Positions 1 to 8,388 are shown, counted from the stretch's first letter. The stretch is DNA of 64,000 bases from Flavobacteriales bacterium (GCA_019638115.1 JAHBUK010000001.1:576238-640237); one strand, 5' to 3'. Notes: a model not told the origin generated them from the letters alone. Numbers and translations are program-made.

Positions 1-636
1 CATGCGGAGCGGCTCACCGAGGTTGTTGAAGTAGTCCTCGCCGAAGAAGGCCTTGAAGTCCTTGAGGCCCTTGGCGGTGAGGTGCGGGATCAGCTGGCTC
101 CAGATGACCTTCTCGCCGTCCTCGCGGGTGCGTTCGCCGCGGATCAGTTGCTGCGAAAGCCAGTAGAAGGCGAGCATCCAGGTGATGAAGGCGATGTTGT
201 GGTAGAGGCCGGGCACGGGTTCGGGCTTCAGCGTGCCGTTCTTGATGGCGAAGGCGAGCGAGGCCTCGTTGTCGGCGATGGTCTTGCGCGTCATCTCGCG
301 GAAGCGCTCGCACACGGCAGGGTGGCCCACCAGCAGCGGGTTCAGGAAGAGGAAGGCGTACTCCTGCTGGTACTTGTAGTAGAGCTGCACCTCGTTGTGC
401 AGGTTCTCGAAGCTGGGGAAGGGGCGGTACTTGCGGCGGTCCTCCTCGATGCGCTCCCACATCTCGGCCACGATGGCCTCCAGCAGCAGGTCCTTGTCCT
501 TGTAGTGGTAGGCCAGGTTGCCGCGGCTCATGTCCAGCTCGGCGGCCAGTTCATGCAGCGTCACGGCATCATAGCCGCGCTGGTTGAAGACCTGCGTGGC
601 CTTCGAGATGATCTGCTCTTTGGTGTCGCGTGCCAC
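1..636 (-). CDS. TetR/AcrR family transcriptional regulator (C-terminus beyond left edge)
   Basis: The minus strand reads open from a GTG at 636 to the window edge (212 codons, no stop), so the gene is partial. The N-terminus carries a TetR-type helix-turn-helix: a helix beginning RDTKEQIISKA, then LHELAAELDMSRGNLAYHYK at about residues 30-50, where the final helix ends in the family's typical YxxYxxK-like turn. The rest is alpha-helical and rich in aromatic residues, as in ligand-binding TetR domains; the ligand cannot be predicted. The gene lies 87 bp downstream of a TolC-type gene on the same strand, and the gap holds a palindrome suited to autoregulation. TetR regulators often control efflux genes, so a link to the TolC gene is plausible but inferred. 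GTG was chosen because no ATG precedes the helix-turn-helix in frame. Confidence 0.85.
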   Translation of the reverse strand, partial: MARDTKEQIISKATQVFNQRGYDAVTLHELAAELDMSRGNLAYHYKDKDLLLEAIVAEMWERIEEDRRKYRPFPSFENLHNEVQLYYKYQQEYAFLFLNPLLVGHPAVCERFREMTRKTIADNEASLAFAIKNGTLKPEPVPGLYHNIAFITWMLAFYWLSQQLIRGERTREDGEKVIWSQLIPHLTAKGLKDFKAFFGEDYFNNLGEPLRM

Positions 637-640
637 GTAG

Positions 641-684
641 TATTAGTCTGGACCGACCACGAAGTTAGTCGGTTTTGACTAATA
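641..684. promoter_or_regulatory. Candidate TetR operator (nested inverted repeats)
   Basis: TTAGTC (665-670) and GACTAA (677-682) form a perfect 6-bp inverted repeat around a 6-bp spacer. A further TATTAGTC at 641-648 is the exact complement of GACTAATA at 677-684. The sites lie directly upstream of the GTG start of the TetR gene, the usual place for an autoregulatory operator. The role is inferred from symmetry and position. Confidence 0.5.
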
Positions 685-723
685 CGCAAATCCGGGCCAA
701 CAGTTCTGCTCCGAAACGCGCGC

Positions 724-2142
724 TCAGAGCGCAACGGGTATCCCCTGCAGGATGTCCAAGTACTTGCTCGCCATCAAATACTGGTACTTGGCGTTGATCA
801 GCTCGGCGGTGTTGCGGTTGAGCTGTGTCTTTGCGGTTGTGAGCTCAATGGACGTGATGGCACCGGCGTTGAAGCGTTCCTGGGCGTACTCCAAGGCCAG
901 GGTCCCTGCCTCCACCGCGCGGTCGGCGGCGAGGTACTGTCGGTAGGCGCTGCGTTGCATCACCAAGGCGTCCACCACGTTCCGCTGCAGATCGTCGCGC
1001 ACCACGGTCATGCGGTTGCGGGCCTGCTCGTGGCGGATGCGCGCCTGGGCCACGTTGGTGCGGTTGCGCATGTTGTTGAAGATCGGGATGCTTAACTGCA
1101 GGCCCACGGTCTCGTTGAGGTTCTGGTTGAGTTGGCTGCCAAAGGGCGTGAGCTCCGTGTTGAACCCGATGTTCGGTGCGAATACCGTCTCGCCACCGGC
1201 CGTGAAGCCAATAGGCTGTGGGCTGCCGACTATCGGTTCACCAACAATGCGTCGATTCAGACCGGAGTACCCGGTGCCCATGGACGCACCCAGCGATAAC
1301 GTGGGCAGATGACCGGCCCGGGCGATATCGATACCGCGCTCAGCACTCTCCGCAGCGCTCTCCGCTTGTGCATAGCTCGGATTGTTCTTCAGCACTTGCT
1401 CCAAAACTTCCTCTGCACCTGCGGTAGGTTCTGCCACACGAAGCGCCGATACACTGGGTACCTGTATGTCGAAGCGCATCAGTTCGCTCAACGGCATCTG
1501 CATGGAACGCCCCAACGCGAGCAAGCGCTGATCGTGCTGGTTGGAGACATCCGTTAGCTGCAATTCCTCCTGTGCCAACTGCGAACGCAGAATGAAGAGT
1601 TCGGCCTGCGGCGATCTACCTGCTTCCACAAAGGCCTCCGTAAAGGTGAGCTGCTCCTGAGTGTTCTTCACCTGGGCCTCGCTGGCGCGGATGCGTTCCC
1701 GCAGACCCAGCACGTCGAGGAAGGCCTGCGTCACTTCCAGCCGCACATCGTTCAGCATGGTCTCACGTGCCTGCTCGGCGGTCCGGATGTCCAGGTCGGC
1801 CTGGCGGATGCGGTTCATCTTGCGACCTCCTTCATACAAGCCCACGTTGGCACTCAGAAAGAAGTTGTTGCTCTGCACCCGATCGTTCGCGAAGGTGTTG
1901 GTGAAACGGTCCACCACCCGGCCGAAGTTGTAGCTGTGTGAAGCGAAGCCGTTCAGGTCCGGCGCCAGGTCCCAACTGGCTTGTGATCTGGATACACGCG
2001 CCAGTTCCTCATCCAGCATGGCATTGATGACCATGAGGTTCTTCTCCTCGGCCCGTTGGATGCATTGCTGCAACGTGAGCACTTGTTGGGCATTGACCTG
2101 AGCGATAACGGTCAGGAATAGCAGGAGCGGGAGCGTGCGCAT
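724..2142 (-). CDS. TolC family outer membrane efflux protein
   Basis: This is the outer-membrane channel subunit of a tripartite exporter or efflux pump. An N-terminal signal peptide (MRTLPLLLFLTVIAQVNA, cleaved before QQ) is followed by LTLQQCIQRAEEKNL, the typical opening of the first outer membrane efflux repeat, and long alternating helices with the second repeat in the C-terminal half. The length of 472 aa is normal for the family. The longer frame begins with TTG at 2157, but ATG at 2142 puts the signal peptide at the N-terminus and is preferred. No periplasmic adaptor or RND pump gene is in the window; they could lie beyond the left edge, past the TetR gene. The substrate is unknown. 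Confidence 0.88.
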   Translation of the reverse strand: MRTLPLLLFLTVIAQVNAQQVLTLQQCIQRAEEKNLMVINAMLDEELARVSRSQASWDLAPDLNGFASHSYNFGRVVDRFTNTFANDRVQSNNFFLSANVGLYEGGRKMNRIRQADLDIRTAEQARETMLNDVRLEVTQAFLDVLGLRERIRASEAQVKNTQEQLTFTEAFVEAGRSPQAELFILRSQLAQEELQLTDVSNQHDQRLLALGRSMQMPLSELMRFDIQVPSVSALRVAEPTAGAEEVLEQVLKNNPSYAQAESAAESAERGIDIARAGHLPTLSLGASMGTGYSGLNRRIVGEPIVGSPQPIGFTAGGETVFAPNIGFNTELTPFGSQLNQNLNETVGLQLSIPIFNNMRNRTNVAQARIRHEQARNRMTVVRDDLQRNVVDALVMQRSAYRQYLAADRAVEAGTLALEYAQERFNAGAITSIELTTAKTQLNRNTAELINAKYQYLMASKYLDILQGIPVAL

Positions 2143-2177
2143 GGGATGGCGTTTCAACCGGACGGAACCGGGGAACG

Positions 2178-2207
2178 CAAAACTACCGGGCGCAACCGGC
2201 GCATGAA
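2178..2207 (-). promoter_or_regulatory. Putative Bacteroidota-type promoter of the tolC-like gene
   Basis: On the minus strand TAGTTTTG (2178-2185) matches the Bacteroidota -7 consensus TAnnTTTG exactly. A TTC (2205-2207) lies 19 bp upstream where TTG would be expected. The element is 36 bp upstream of the ATG. Assignment rests on motif and position only. Confidence 0.35.
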
Positions 2208-2250
2208 GTGGCTTGTGATGAGCGGCAGGTGGAAGGGCCGGAAGGTGGGC

Positions 2251-3483
2251 CTACATACCCATCACCTTGATCTCCACCCTGCGATTGGCCTCGCTCTGCT
2301 CCTTGCTCTTGGGTTCCGGAAAGAGCATCTGGGAGTTCCCCAACCCGACGTAACTGATCCTGCGTGGGCCGATGTCGTTGACGAGCAGAAAATCATAAAC
2401 GGTCTTTGCGCGCGATGTGCTGAGGTCTATGAACTCCTTCTTGTTCTTGAAGGTGGGACCGTTCACGTGGCCTTGGATCTCGATCACCACGTTCGGGTTC
2501 TCGTTCATGAACTGCAACAGCATCAGCAACGAAGCCTCGCTCTGTCGCATCACACGATCCTCGTTCCCCACGAAGCGGATGTCATCCAGGATGACCTGCT
2601 CTCCCGGTGCGATCGGCATCAACTTTATATCCACCCGCACCACGGGATCGGTGGTCCCCTTCACCCGAATGGTCTGGAACATGTAGCCCTTGCTCACGCA
2701 GCCGATCCGCAGGTTACGGTAGGAAGGCATCTCGTATTCATAACGATCCCTGCCCTTGCCTTCCACGACCTTGTCATAGGTCATCCCTTCCACCGTGATG
2801 CTGGCTTGCAAGGGCTTGCCGGTCTTGGCGTCGGAGATGGCGATCTCCAACTTCTGCTTCGGCTTGCCGGGTTCATCCTCCGGCTCAGGCGGTGGTGGAG
2901 GATCGTAGTGGAAATGGATGGTATAACCGGCACGTGGTCGCTCCATGTAATCGACCACCAAGTAGAACAATTCACCTGCTTGCACCTCTATGGCCCTGCT
3001 GTAGCTGCTTCCCACGCCGCTGCGCACGAAATCCTCGGTCGCATCCTTGCTCAGGCCACAGCGCGAACCGATCTTCTTGTCGTTGCGTGAGATGTTGCTC
3101 CGCACCGGCTCCACCTGGCGCGTGGCGATCTTGTCGCAGATGCCGGGTATGGCGCCATTGAAGAGCAGGAAGTCGATGTCATCCTCGATGTTGTCGGGAA
3201 TGATGTCGAATGTGAGCGTGGTGGCCACCGGCGAGCGGAACTTATACCATGTGGTATGGTGCTCACGCTCGAACCATTGCTTGTGATCGGCCGGGTTCTC
3301 CTTGATCTCCAGCTTGTTCCCGAAACCACGCACGGCATGCGGCTGGTGGAACACGGAATCCTTGATGGAAATGGCACCAGTGCAATCGCCATTCTCCTGC
3401 GTAAGGGTGCCTTGCACCTGCGCCAGTAGCGGCGTTGATGCAAGGCAAATGACGACTTGGAAGAGGGAGAGAAACTTCTTCAC
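2251..3483 (-). CDS. OmpA family outer-membrane/peptidoglycan-associated protein
   Basis: The protein (410 aa) has a signal peptide ending at about residue 21 (STPLLAQ), a central domain without clear assignment, a proline stretch (DPPPPPEPEDEPGKP) near residues 195-210, a region resembling PEGA or carboxypeptidase-regulatory folds (AKTGKPLQASITVEG), and a C-terminal OmpA-like peptidoglycan-binding domain. The OmpA part shows IEIQGHVNGP, then SRAKTVYDFLLVNDI, the GLG turn and NRRVEIKVMG, the standard order. It probably anchors an envelope structure to peptidoglycan. The start is GTG at 3483; there is no ATG near the signal peptide. Similar proteins sit in gliding or T9SS-associated envelopes, but no partner gene is adjacent here, so a specific role is not claimed. 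Confidence 0.82.
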   Translation of the reverse strand: MKKFLSLFQVVICLASTPLLAQVQGTLTQENGDCTGAISIKDSVFHQPHAVRGFGNKLEIKENPADHKQWFEREHHTTWYKFRSPVATTLTFDIIPDNIEDDIDFLLFNGAIPGICDKIATRQVEPVRSNISRNDKKIGSRCGLSKDATEDFVRSGVGSSYSRAIEVQAGELFYLVVDYMERPRAGYTIHFHYDPPPPPEPEDEPGKPKQKLEIAISDAKTGKPLQASITVEGMTYDKVVEGKGRDRYEYEMPSYRNLRIGCVSKGYMFQTIRVKGTTDPVVRVDIKLMPIAPGEQVILDDIRFVGNEDRVMRQSEASLLMLLQFMNENPNVVIEIQGHVNGPTFKNKKEFIDLSTSRAKTVYDFLLVNDIGPRRISYVGLGNSQMLFPEPKSKEQSEANRRVEIKVMGM

Positions 3484-3516
3484 GGCACCTTGCTACGCGA
3501 AGGGGCGTGGCAAGTT

Positions 3517-6396
3517 TCAGTAGGTCAGGTTACTCCCCAGCCACCGCTCCATCCACTCCACGCTCTCACCCTTCCGCCACGCTAGGTCCTCCACCTGGTC
3601 CTTGGCCACACGGCCCACGCCGAAGTACTTGCTCTTGGGGTGCGCGAAGTACCAGCCGCTCACTGCTGCTGCCGGACTCATGGCGAGGCTCTCGGTGAGG
3701 GTGATGCCGGTATGCTTGGTGGCATCGAGCAGTCGGAATAGCTCGGGTTTCTCGGTATGGTCGGGGCAAGCGGGGTAGCCCGGCGCCGGACGGATGCCTT
3801 GGTACTCTTCCTTGATGAGTTGCTCGTTGGTGAGGCGATCGGTCTCGTAGCCCCACAACTCCTTGCGCACCACTTCGTGGAGCTTCTCGGCGAAGGCTTC
3901 GGCGAGGCGATCGGCGAGCGCTTTCAACAGGATCGCGCTGTAGTCGTCGTGCGTGGCCTCGAAGCGCTTCACGCGTTCATCAACGCCGTGGCCCGCGCTT
4001 ACTGCGAAACCGCCGAGGAAATCGGGTGTGCCTTGTGGGGCGATGAAGTCGGCGAGTGCGATGTGGGGAACGCCGGGTGCCTTCTTGCTTTGCTGGCGGA
4101 GGGTGTGGAAGCGGCCGATGACTTTGGTGCGCGTGAGGTCCGAATAGATCTCGATGTCGTCGTGCGTTGATCGTCCAACAGGCTTCCAACCTGTTGTTGG
4201 CGGATCAACAGGCAGGGCGCTCCCCCCTACTTCTGGGGTGGTATCAACAGGCGGGGCGCCTGTTGGACGAAGCCCCCCCGCTGCTGGGTTGGTATCAACA
4301 GGCTGGAAGCCTGTTGGACGATTCGCCGGCCAGATGCCTGCGACGCCGTGCGCTTGTATCCACTGCTCCTTGACGATGCGATCCAACATCTTCTGCGCAT
4401 CGTTGTACAGGCGCGTGGCTTCAGCTCCCACCACCTCGTCCTCGAGAATGCGCGGGAACTTGCCAGCCAGCTCCCAAGCCATGAAGAAGGGCGTCCAGTC
4501 GATGAAGGGCACCAGCTCGGCTAGCGGGAAGTTGCGGTACGTGAAGATGCCGGTGCTCTTGGGCACCACGGGCGGCTCGGCGGCGAAGTCGATGGTGAAC
4601 TTCTTGGCGCGGGCTTCAGCGATCGGCACGTACTCCTTCTCTCGCTGACTACCCTCGTACTGCGAACGCACCTTGGCGTATTCGTCCTTCACCTCCACCT
4701 CGAAACGCGCACGCTCGTTGTCGCTGAGCAGGTTGCTCACCACGGGCACGCTCCGCGAAGCATCGATCACGTGTACCACGGGCTTGCTGTAGTGCGGCGC
4801 GATCTTCACGGCGGTGTGTACGCGGCTGGTGGTGGCCCCTCCGATCAGCAGCGGGGTCTCGAAGCCTTCGCGCTCCATCTCCTTGGCCACGTGTACCATC
4901 TCGTCGAGCGACGGCGTGATCAATCCGCTGAGGCCGATGATGTCCACCTTCATCTCGCGGGCGGTCTTCAGGATGGTGGCGCTCTGCACCATCACGCCCA
5001 GGTCGATCACCTGCCAGCCGTTGCAGGCGAGGATCACGCCCACGATGTTCTTGCCAATGTCGTGTACGTCGCCCTTCACGGTGGCGAGCAGGACCTTCTT
5101 CGCGCCCTCTTGCCTTGTTCCCAACGTTTCGGGCGTGGTGAGCTCCTCCCCTCTCCTTGGGAGAGGGGCAGGGGGTGAGGCCGCATTCTTCTTCTCTTCA
5201 AGGAATGGCTCCAAGTAGGCCACAGCGCGCTTCATCACGCGGGCGCTCTTCACCACCTGGGGCAGGAACATCTTGCCGCTGCCGAAGAGGTCGCCCACCA
5301 CGTTCATGCCGGCCATCAGCGGACCTTCGATCACCAACACGGGGTCCACGTACTGCACGCGGGCCTCTTCGGTATCCGCTTCGATGAACTCGGTGACGCC
5401 ATGCACCAAGGCATGCTTCAAGCGTTCTTCCACGCTTCCCTCGCGCCATGCAGCTTGCGCGGCCACAGCTTCAGCGGAAGGCGCTCCTTTGAACTGTTCC
5501 GCGAACGCGACCATGCGCTCGGTGGCATCGGGGCGACGCGCGAGCAGCACATCCTCCACGTGCTCCAGCAGGTCTTTCGGAATGTCGTCGTACACACCGA
5601 TCTGGCCGGCATTGACGATGCCCATGTCGAGCCCCGCCTTGATCGCGTGGTACAAGAAGGCCGTGTGGATGGCCTCGCGCACGGGTTCGTTGCCGCGGAA
5701 GCTGAAGCTCACGTTGCTGACGCCGCCGCTGGTGAGCGCACCTGGGAGGTTCTGCTTGATCCAGCGCACGGCTTCGATGAAGTCGATCGCGTACCGATCA
5801 TGCTCGGCCATGCCGGTGGCCACGGTGAGGATGTTCGCGTCGATGATGATGTCGTGCGGCGCGAAACCGGCCTTCTGCGTGAGCAGGTCGTAGCTACGCT
5901 GCGCGATCTGGATGCGGCGCTCGTAGTTGTCGGCTTGGCCCTGCTCATCGAAGCACATCACCACGGTGGCGGCACCGAGGCGACGGATGATCTTGGCCTG
6001 CCGCAGGAACTCCGACTCCCCTTCCTTCAGGCTGATGCTGTTGGCGATGCCCTTGCCTTGCAGGCACTTCAGGCCCGCCTCGATCACGCTGAACTTGCTG
6101 CTGTCCACCATCACCGGTACGCGCGCGATGTCGGGCTCGGCAGCGATGAGGTTGAGGAACTTGCGCATGGCCTCCACGCCATCGATCATGCCCTCGTCGA
6201 GGTTCACGTCGATCACCTGCGCGCCGTTCTCCACCTGCTGGCGGGCTACGCTCACGGCCTCGTCGTAGTTGCCGTTCTTGATCAGCTTGCGGAAGGCCGC
6301 ACTGCCCGTGACGTTGGTGCGCTCGCCGATGTTGACGAAGTTGCTGCCCGGGAAGATGCGGAGCGGCTCGAGGCCGGAGTAGGTGGGGATGCTCAT
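3517..6396 (-). CDS. metH: Methionine synthase, pterin-, cobalamin-binding and reactivation domains (MetH C-terminal half)
   Basis: This polypeptide (959 aa) carries the methyltetrahydrofolate-, B12- and S-adenosylmethionine-binding modules of cobalamin-dependent methionine synthase. The pterin-binding domain opens with GERTNVTGS near residue 25. The cobalamin domain has the lower-ligand motif DVHDIGKN near residue 443. The activation domain runs from about residue 600 and contains IWPAN, DDIEIY, the LRQQ segment and [12 protein letters not shown]. The homocysteine-binding module is a separate gene (7182-8183), so the enzyme is made of two polypeptides. Two repeat-derived peptides are inserted in frame: one just before the B12 motif and a 50-residue one between PANR and HDDIEIY. 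Start is ATG at 6396 (MSIPTYSG); the frame extends to a TTG at 6405. Both insertions leave the recognised motifs intact, so the product is probably active. Confidence 0.93.
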   Translation of the reverse strand: MSIPTYSGLEPLRIFPGSNFVNIGERTNVTGSAAFRKLIKNGNYDEAVSVARQQVENGAQVIDVNLDEGMIDGVEAMRKFLNLIAAEPDIARVPVMVDSSKFSVIEAGLKCLQGKGIANSISLKEGESEFLRQAKIIRRLGAATVVMCFDEQGQADNYERRIQIAQRSYDLLTQKAGFAPHDIIIDANILTVATGMAEHDRYAIDFIEAVRWIKQNLPGALTSGGVSNVSFSFRGNEPVREAIHTAFLYHAIKAGLDMGIVNAGQIGVYDDIPKDLLEHVEDVLLARRPDATERMVAFAEQFKGAPSAEAVAAQAAWREGSVEERLKHALVHGVTEFIEADTEEARVQYVDPVLVIEGPLMAGMNVVGDLFGSGKMFLPQVVKSARVMKRAVAYLEPFLEEKKNAASPPAPLPRRGEELTTPETLGTRQEGAKKVLLATVKGDVHDIGKNIVGVILACNGWQVIDLGVMVQSATILKTAREMKVDIIGLSGLITPSLDEMVHVAKEMEREGFETPLLIGGATTSRVHTAVKIAPHYSKPVVHVIDASRSVPVVSNLLSDNERARFEVEVKDEYAKVRSQYEGSQREKEYVPIAEARAKKFTIDFAAEPPVVPKSTGIFTYRNFPLAELVPFIDWTPFFMAWELAGKFPRILEDEVVGAEATRLYNDAQKMLDRIVKEQWIQAHGVAGIWPANRPTGFQPVDTNPAAGGLRPTGAPPVDTTPEVGGSALPVDPPTTGWKPVGRSTHDDIEIYSDLTRTKVIGRFHTLRQQSKKAPGVPHIALADFIAPQGTPDFLGGFAVSAGHGVDERVKRFEATHDDYSAILLKALADRLAEAFAEKLHEVVRKELWGYETDRLTNEQLIKEEYQGIRPAPGYPACPDHTEKPELFRLLDATKHTGITLTESLAMSPAAAVSGWYFAHPKSKYFGVGRVAKDQVEDLAWRKGESVEWMERWLGSNLTY
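4171..4321. repeat. 151-bp palindromic element inserted in frame in metH
   Basis: The ends, 4171-4196 and 4296-4321, are 26-bp inverted repeats with one mismatch. The core contains further CAACAGGC/GCCTGTTG pairs near 4230-4265. In the metH frame it encodes a Pro/Gly-rich stretch with repeated TGxxPVD and TGWKPVG units. The flanking residues (PAN and DDIEIY) are adjacent in other MetH proteins, so this is an insertion in a surface loop. It resembles dispersed palindromic elements such as REP or Rickettsia palindromic elements. No transposase is present. Confidence 0.8.
5145..5180. repeat. GC-rich palindromic repeat (PLPRRGE type) inserted in metH
   Basis: The core palindrome at 5148-5168 has arms CCCCTCTCC and its complement, followed by CAGGGGGTGAGG. 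Translated in the metH frame it gives [13 protein letters not shown], which has no counterpart in other MetH proteins at this place, between the end of the pterin-domain linker and the start of the B12 domain. Similar CTC-rich palindromes are common dispersed elements in bacterial genomes; copy number here cannot be seen from one window. Confidence 0.7.
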
Positions 6397-6413
6397 GGAA
6401 TGCAAATGCGATA

Positions 6414-6450
6414 AACCGCGACGACGCGGCGACGCAACGGATGCGCAACG
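6414..6450. repeat. 37-bp direct repeat, left copy
   Basis: Begins AACCGCGACGACGCGG and matches 7068-7104 at 35 of 37 positions. An inverted, more divergent copy lies at 7137-7177. The two direct copies flank the CdiI-like gene between the metH halves. Confidence 0.8.
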
Positions 6451-6486
6451 TGGATGCAGGAGTAAGTGGGGATGGACATGCTCGCT

Positions 6487-6924
6487 TCAGTGTGCGCTGA
6501 ACTTCTCAAAATCACGTTTGATCCTCTTTAGATCACTATCACTCACCTCTGCAGTTGGCATGCGCCCCAGGTGCTCTTCGTACAATCTGACAAGCAACTC
6601 TCGTTGGTCCGGATGTGAACTCCAGTAACTCGGCTGGTCGTTGATCTGAAACAAGGCGCACAGCAGGTCGCCCGGGTAGTACTCTGCTTCCACGAATGGG
6701 TTGTTGCGAAGCTGATCTAACGCCATCGGCACGAGGTATTCCAATGCACTGTTCTGACCGATGAGGAATCGCAGATCACCGATCACCAAGTCCTTGATGG
6801 GTGTTCGATGGAGCCTGTAGAAGCGGAGCACGGTGCCTGACGAGTCATCGGCGGTGGGAATCGGGTCCTTCCAAGTCCAGCCTTCGAGTTCACTAATGCT
6901 CTTATCGTGAGTGCTCTTCTTCAT
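6487..6924 (-). CDS. CdiI-like contact-dependent growth inhibition immunity protein
   Basis: The protein (145 aa) resembles the family annotated as contact-dependent growth inhibition system immunity protein (CdiI_3-like). It shows LEGWTWKDPIP near the N-terminus, the central IKDLVIGDLRFLIGQNSALE, then LVPMALDQL and the YYPGDLLCALF motif near residues 80-95, in the order known for that family. These proteins bind and neutralise cognate toxin domains. No CdiA-type or polymorphic toxin gene is nearby, so it is an orphan. It lies between the two halves of metH on the same strand, flanked by 37-bp direct repeats, and its bases are AT-richer than metH, which suggests acquisition. The family assignment is from remembered motif order; the function here is inferred. 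Confidence 0.65.
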   Translation of the reverse strand: MKKSTHDKSISELEGWTWKDPIPTADDSSGTVLRFYRLHRTPIKDLVIGDLRFLIGQNSALEYLVPMALDQLRNNPFVEAEYYPGDLLCALFQINDQPSYWSSHPDQRELLVRLYEEHLGRMPTAEVSDSDLKRIKRDFEKFSAH

Positions 6925-6954
6925 GTGACGATCACTTCAGATCAGAACCGGAAT

Positions 6955-7056
6955 CGCGTGAGCGATTGCAGCGGAAAGCCCGCAAGCGAGGAGGAACGAC
7001 GAGTGCGGACTTGCAGCGGAAAGCGCGACCCTGAGGCTTTGCGAAGGGGCACGCCC
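6955..7056 (+). repeat. About 100-bp dispersed intergenic repeat, copy 1
   Basis: This segment, which includes AGCGGAAAGCCCGCAAGCGA and GCAGCGGAAAGCGCGACCC and ends near GGGGCACGCCC, recurs in reverse orientation at 54193-54295. The copies are nearly identical except for about 15 bp before GGGGCACGCCC. It contains an internal tandem motif (GCAGCGGAAAGC twice). It is not obviously coding. Confidence 0.8.
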
Positions 7057-7067
7057 AAAGAAAGAAA

Positions 7068-7104
7068 AACCGCAACGACGCGGCGACGCAACGGATGCGC
7101 GACG
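7068..7104. repeat. 37-bp direct repeat, right copy
   Basis: Right-hand partner of 6414-6450 (35 of 37 identical). Together the copies bracket a 617-bp stretch holding the CdiI-like gene and the dispersed repeat. Confidence 0.8.
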
Positions 7105-7136
7105 TTCGAGTTCGCCATGATCAAGTAGCCTGCTTT

Positions 7137-7177
7137 CATGCGTTGCGTTATCGTCGCGTCGTTGCGTCGTCGCGGTT
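7137..7177. repeat. Inverted divergent copy of the 37-bp repeat
   Basis: The reverse complement starts AACCGCGACGACGCAACGAC, matching the start of the copies at 6414 and 7068, then diverges. It lies just past the stop of the homocysteine-binding metH gene. Confidence 0.55.
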
Positions 7178-7181
7178 CAAA

Positions 7182-8183
7182 TCAGACCAGCGCGGGCTGT
7201 TTGCGTGGTTCGTGCTTCCTAGCTTCAGCCGCCAGCGCCGCAATATGCTCCGGCGTCGTCCCACAACACCCCCCCACCACGTTCACCCAGCCGTTGGCCA
7301 TGAACTCGCCCACGAGCTTGGCGGTGACCTCGGGTGTTTCGCGGTACTCGCCCATCTGGTCGGGCAGGCCGGCGTTGGGATAGATGCTGACGCAGCAGGT
7401 GCTCTGCTCGGCGATCACCTCCAGGTAGGGCCGCATCTGGGCCGCGCCCAGCGCGCAGTTGAGGCCCATGCTGAAGAGCGGCACATGTTGCATGCTGATG
7501 AGGAAGGCTTCGATGGTCTGGCCGCTGAGGGTGCGCCCGCTGGCATCGGTGATGGTGACGCTGCACATGAGCGGCACTCTGGTGTTGCGCGCTTCGAAAA
7601 CCTCGTCGATGGCGAAGAAGGCGGCCTTGGCGTTGAGCGTGTCGAAGATGGTCTCCACCAGCAGGATGTCCACGCCGCCGTCGAGCAGCGCCTCCACCTG
7701 CTCCTTGTAGGCGGCCACAAGTTGATCGAAGGTGACGGCGCGGTAGCCGGGGTCGTTCACATCGGGACTGAGCGATGCGGTCTTGTTCATGGGCCCGATG
7801 GCGCCGGCCACGAAGCGCGGGCGGCTGGGGTCCATGGCGGTGTACTTCGCGCAGGCTTCCTTGGCGAGGCGCACGGAGGCGAGGTTCAACTCGCGCGCGA
7901 GGTGGCTGCACTCGTGCTCGGCCTGTGCGATGCTGGTGGCGCTGAAGGTGTTCGTCTCCACGATGTCGGCGCCGGCCGCGAGGTATTGCTCGTGGATGGT
8001 GCGGATGGCATCGGGCCGCGAAAGCGAGAGCAGCTCGTTGTTGCCCTTCAGCAGGATCTTGTGGTCTTCCATACCGGGCGGATGGAAGTCCTCCTCGGTG
8101 AGGCCGAGCTTCTGGATCATGGTGCCCATGGCGCCGTCGAGGACGAGGATGCGTTGGGCGGCGATGCGTTCTATGTCTGTCAT
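7182..8183 (-). CDS. metH: Methionine synthase, homocysteine S-methyltransferase domain (MetH N-terminal half)
   Basis: This 333-aa protein is the homocysteine-activating module of cobalamin-dependent methionine synthase. It opens with LDGAMGTMIQ, contains GADIVETNTFSAT and AGAIGPMN, and has the zinc-ligand cysteines in MGLNCALGA and GGCCGTTPEH. It ends where MetH enters its pterin-binding domain, and that part is encoded by the next gene on the strand (3517-6396). The chosen start is ATG at 8183; the frame stays open upstream to 8399, but that stretch lies over a terminator and a SAM riboswitch and is not protein-like. Expression should be shut off when S-adenosylmethionine is plentiful. A two-gene MetH is common in Bacteroidota, so the split itself need not be damage. 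Confidence 0.94.
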   Translation of the reverse strand: MTDIERIAAQRILVLDGAMGTMIQKLGLTEEDFHPPGMEDHKILLKGNNELLSLSRPDAIRTIHEQYLAAGADIVETNTFSATSIAQAEHECSHLARELNLASVRLAKEACAKYTAMDPSRPRFVAGAIGPMNKTASLSPDVNDPGYRAVTFDQLVAAYKEQVEALLDGGVDILLVETIFDTLNAKAAFFAIDEVFEARNTRVPLMCSVTITDASGRTLSGQTIEAFLISMQHVPLFSMGLNCALGAAQMRPYLEVIAEQSTCCVSIYPNAGLPDQMGEYRETPEVTAKLVGEFMANGWVNVVGGCCGTTPEHIAALAAEARKHEPRKQPALV

Positions 8184-8241
8184 CAGGTCAGAGATGTCAG
8201 TGCTTTCCGGTCGCTTGATCCGAATGCAGGTGAATGGGAGT

Positions 8242-8319
8242 TGGTGAATGGCGAATGGGGCTGAGCGTCTCGGTGGAGGGATTTCCCCATTCACCAATGA
8301 CCATTCGCCATTCACCAAA
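8242..8319. repeat. 18-bp inverted repeat in the metH leader
   Basis: TTGGTGAATGGCGAATGG at 8242-8259 is exactly complementary to 8302-8319, with a 42-bp loop. A further GGTGAATGG (8230-8238) precedes the first arm. It lies between the riboswitch terminator and the metH start, so it would fold in the leader mRNA; it may be a dispersed repeat with no regulatory role. Confidence 0.65.
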
Positions 8320-8351
8320 AGAAAAGCCCCACCCGATGGACCGGATGAGGC
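8317..8351 (-). terminator. Intrinsic terminator of the SAM riboswitch
   Basis: On the minus strand GCCTCATCCG pairs with CGGGTGGGGC (10 bp, three G-U pairs) around a 6-nt loop, followed by TTTTCTTTT at 8325-8317. It lies about 38 nt downstream of the riboswitch P1 helix, the expected place for the expression platform of a transcriptional OFF switch. Confidence 0.85.
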
Positions 8352-8388
8352 ATCATTGTTCTGGGGGAACACTGCTTCCTGATCACGG

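Noticed and set aside
4171..4321. CRISPR-like repeats in metH
   Set aside because: The repeated units are inverted, unequal and without regular spacers; there are no cas genes. A palindromic insertion explains them better.
5401..6414. A 337-codon plus-strand frame opposite metH
   Set aside because: His/Val/Leu-rich antisense frame with no motif, fully inside metH.
6942..7139. 65-codon minus-strand frame between the CdiI-like gene and metH
   Set aside because: It is a translation of the dispersed repeats at 6955 and 7068 and is explained by them.
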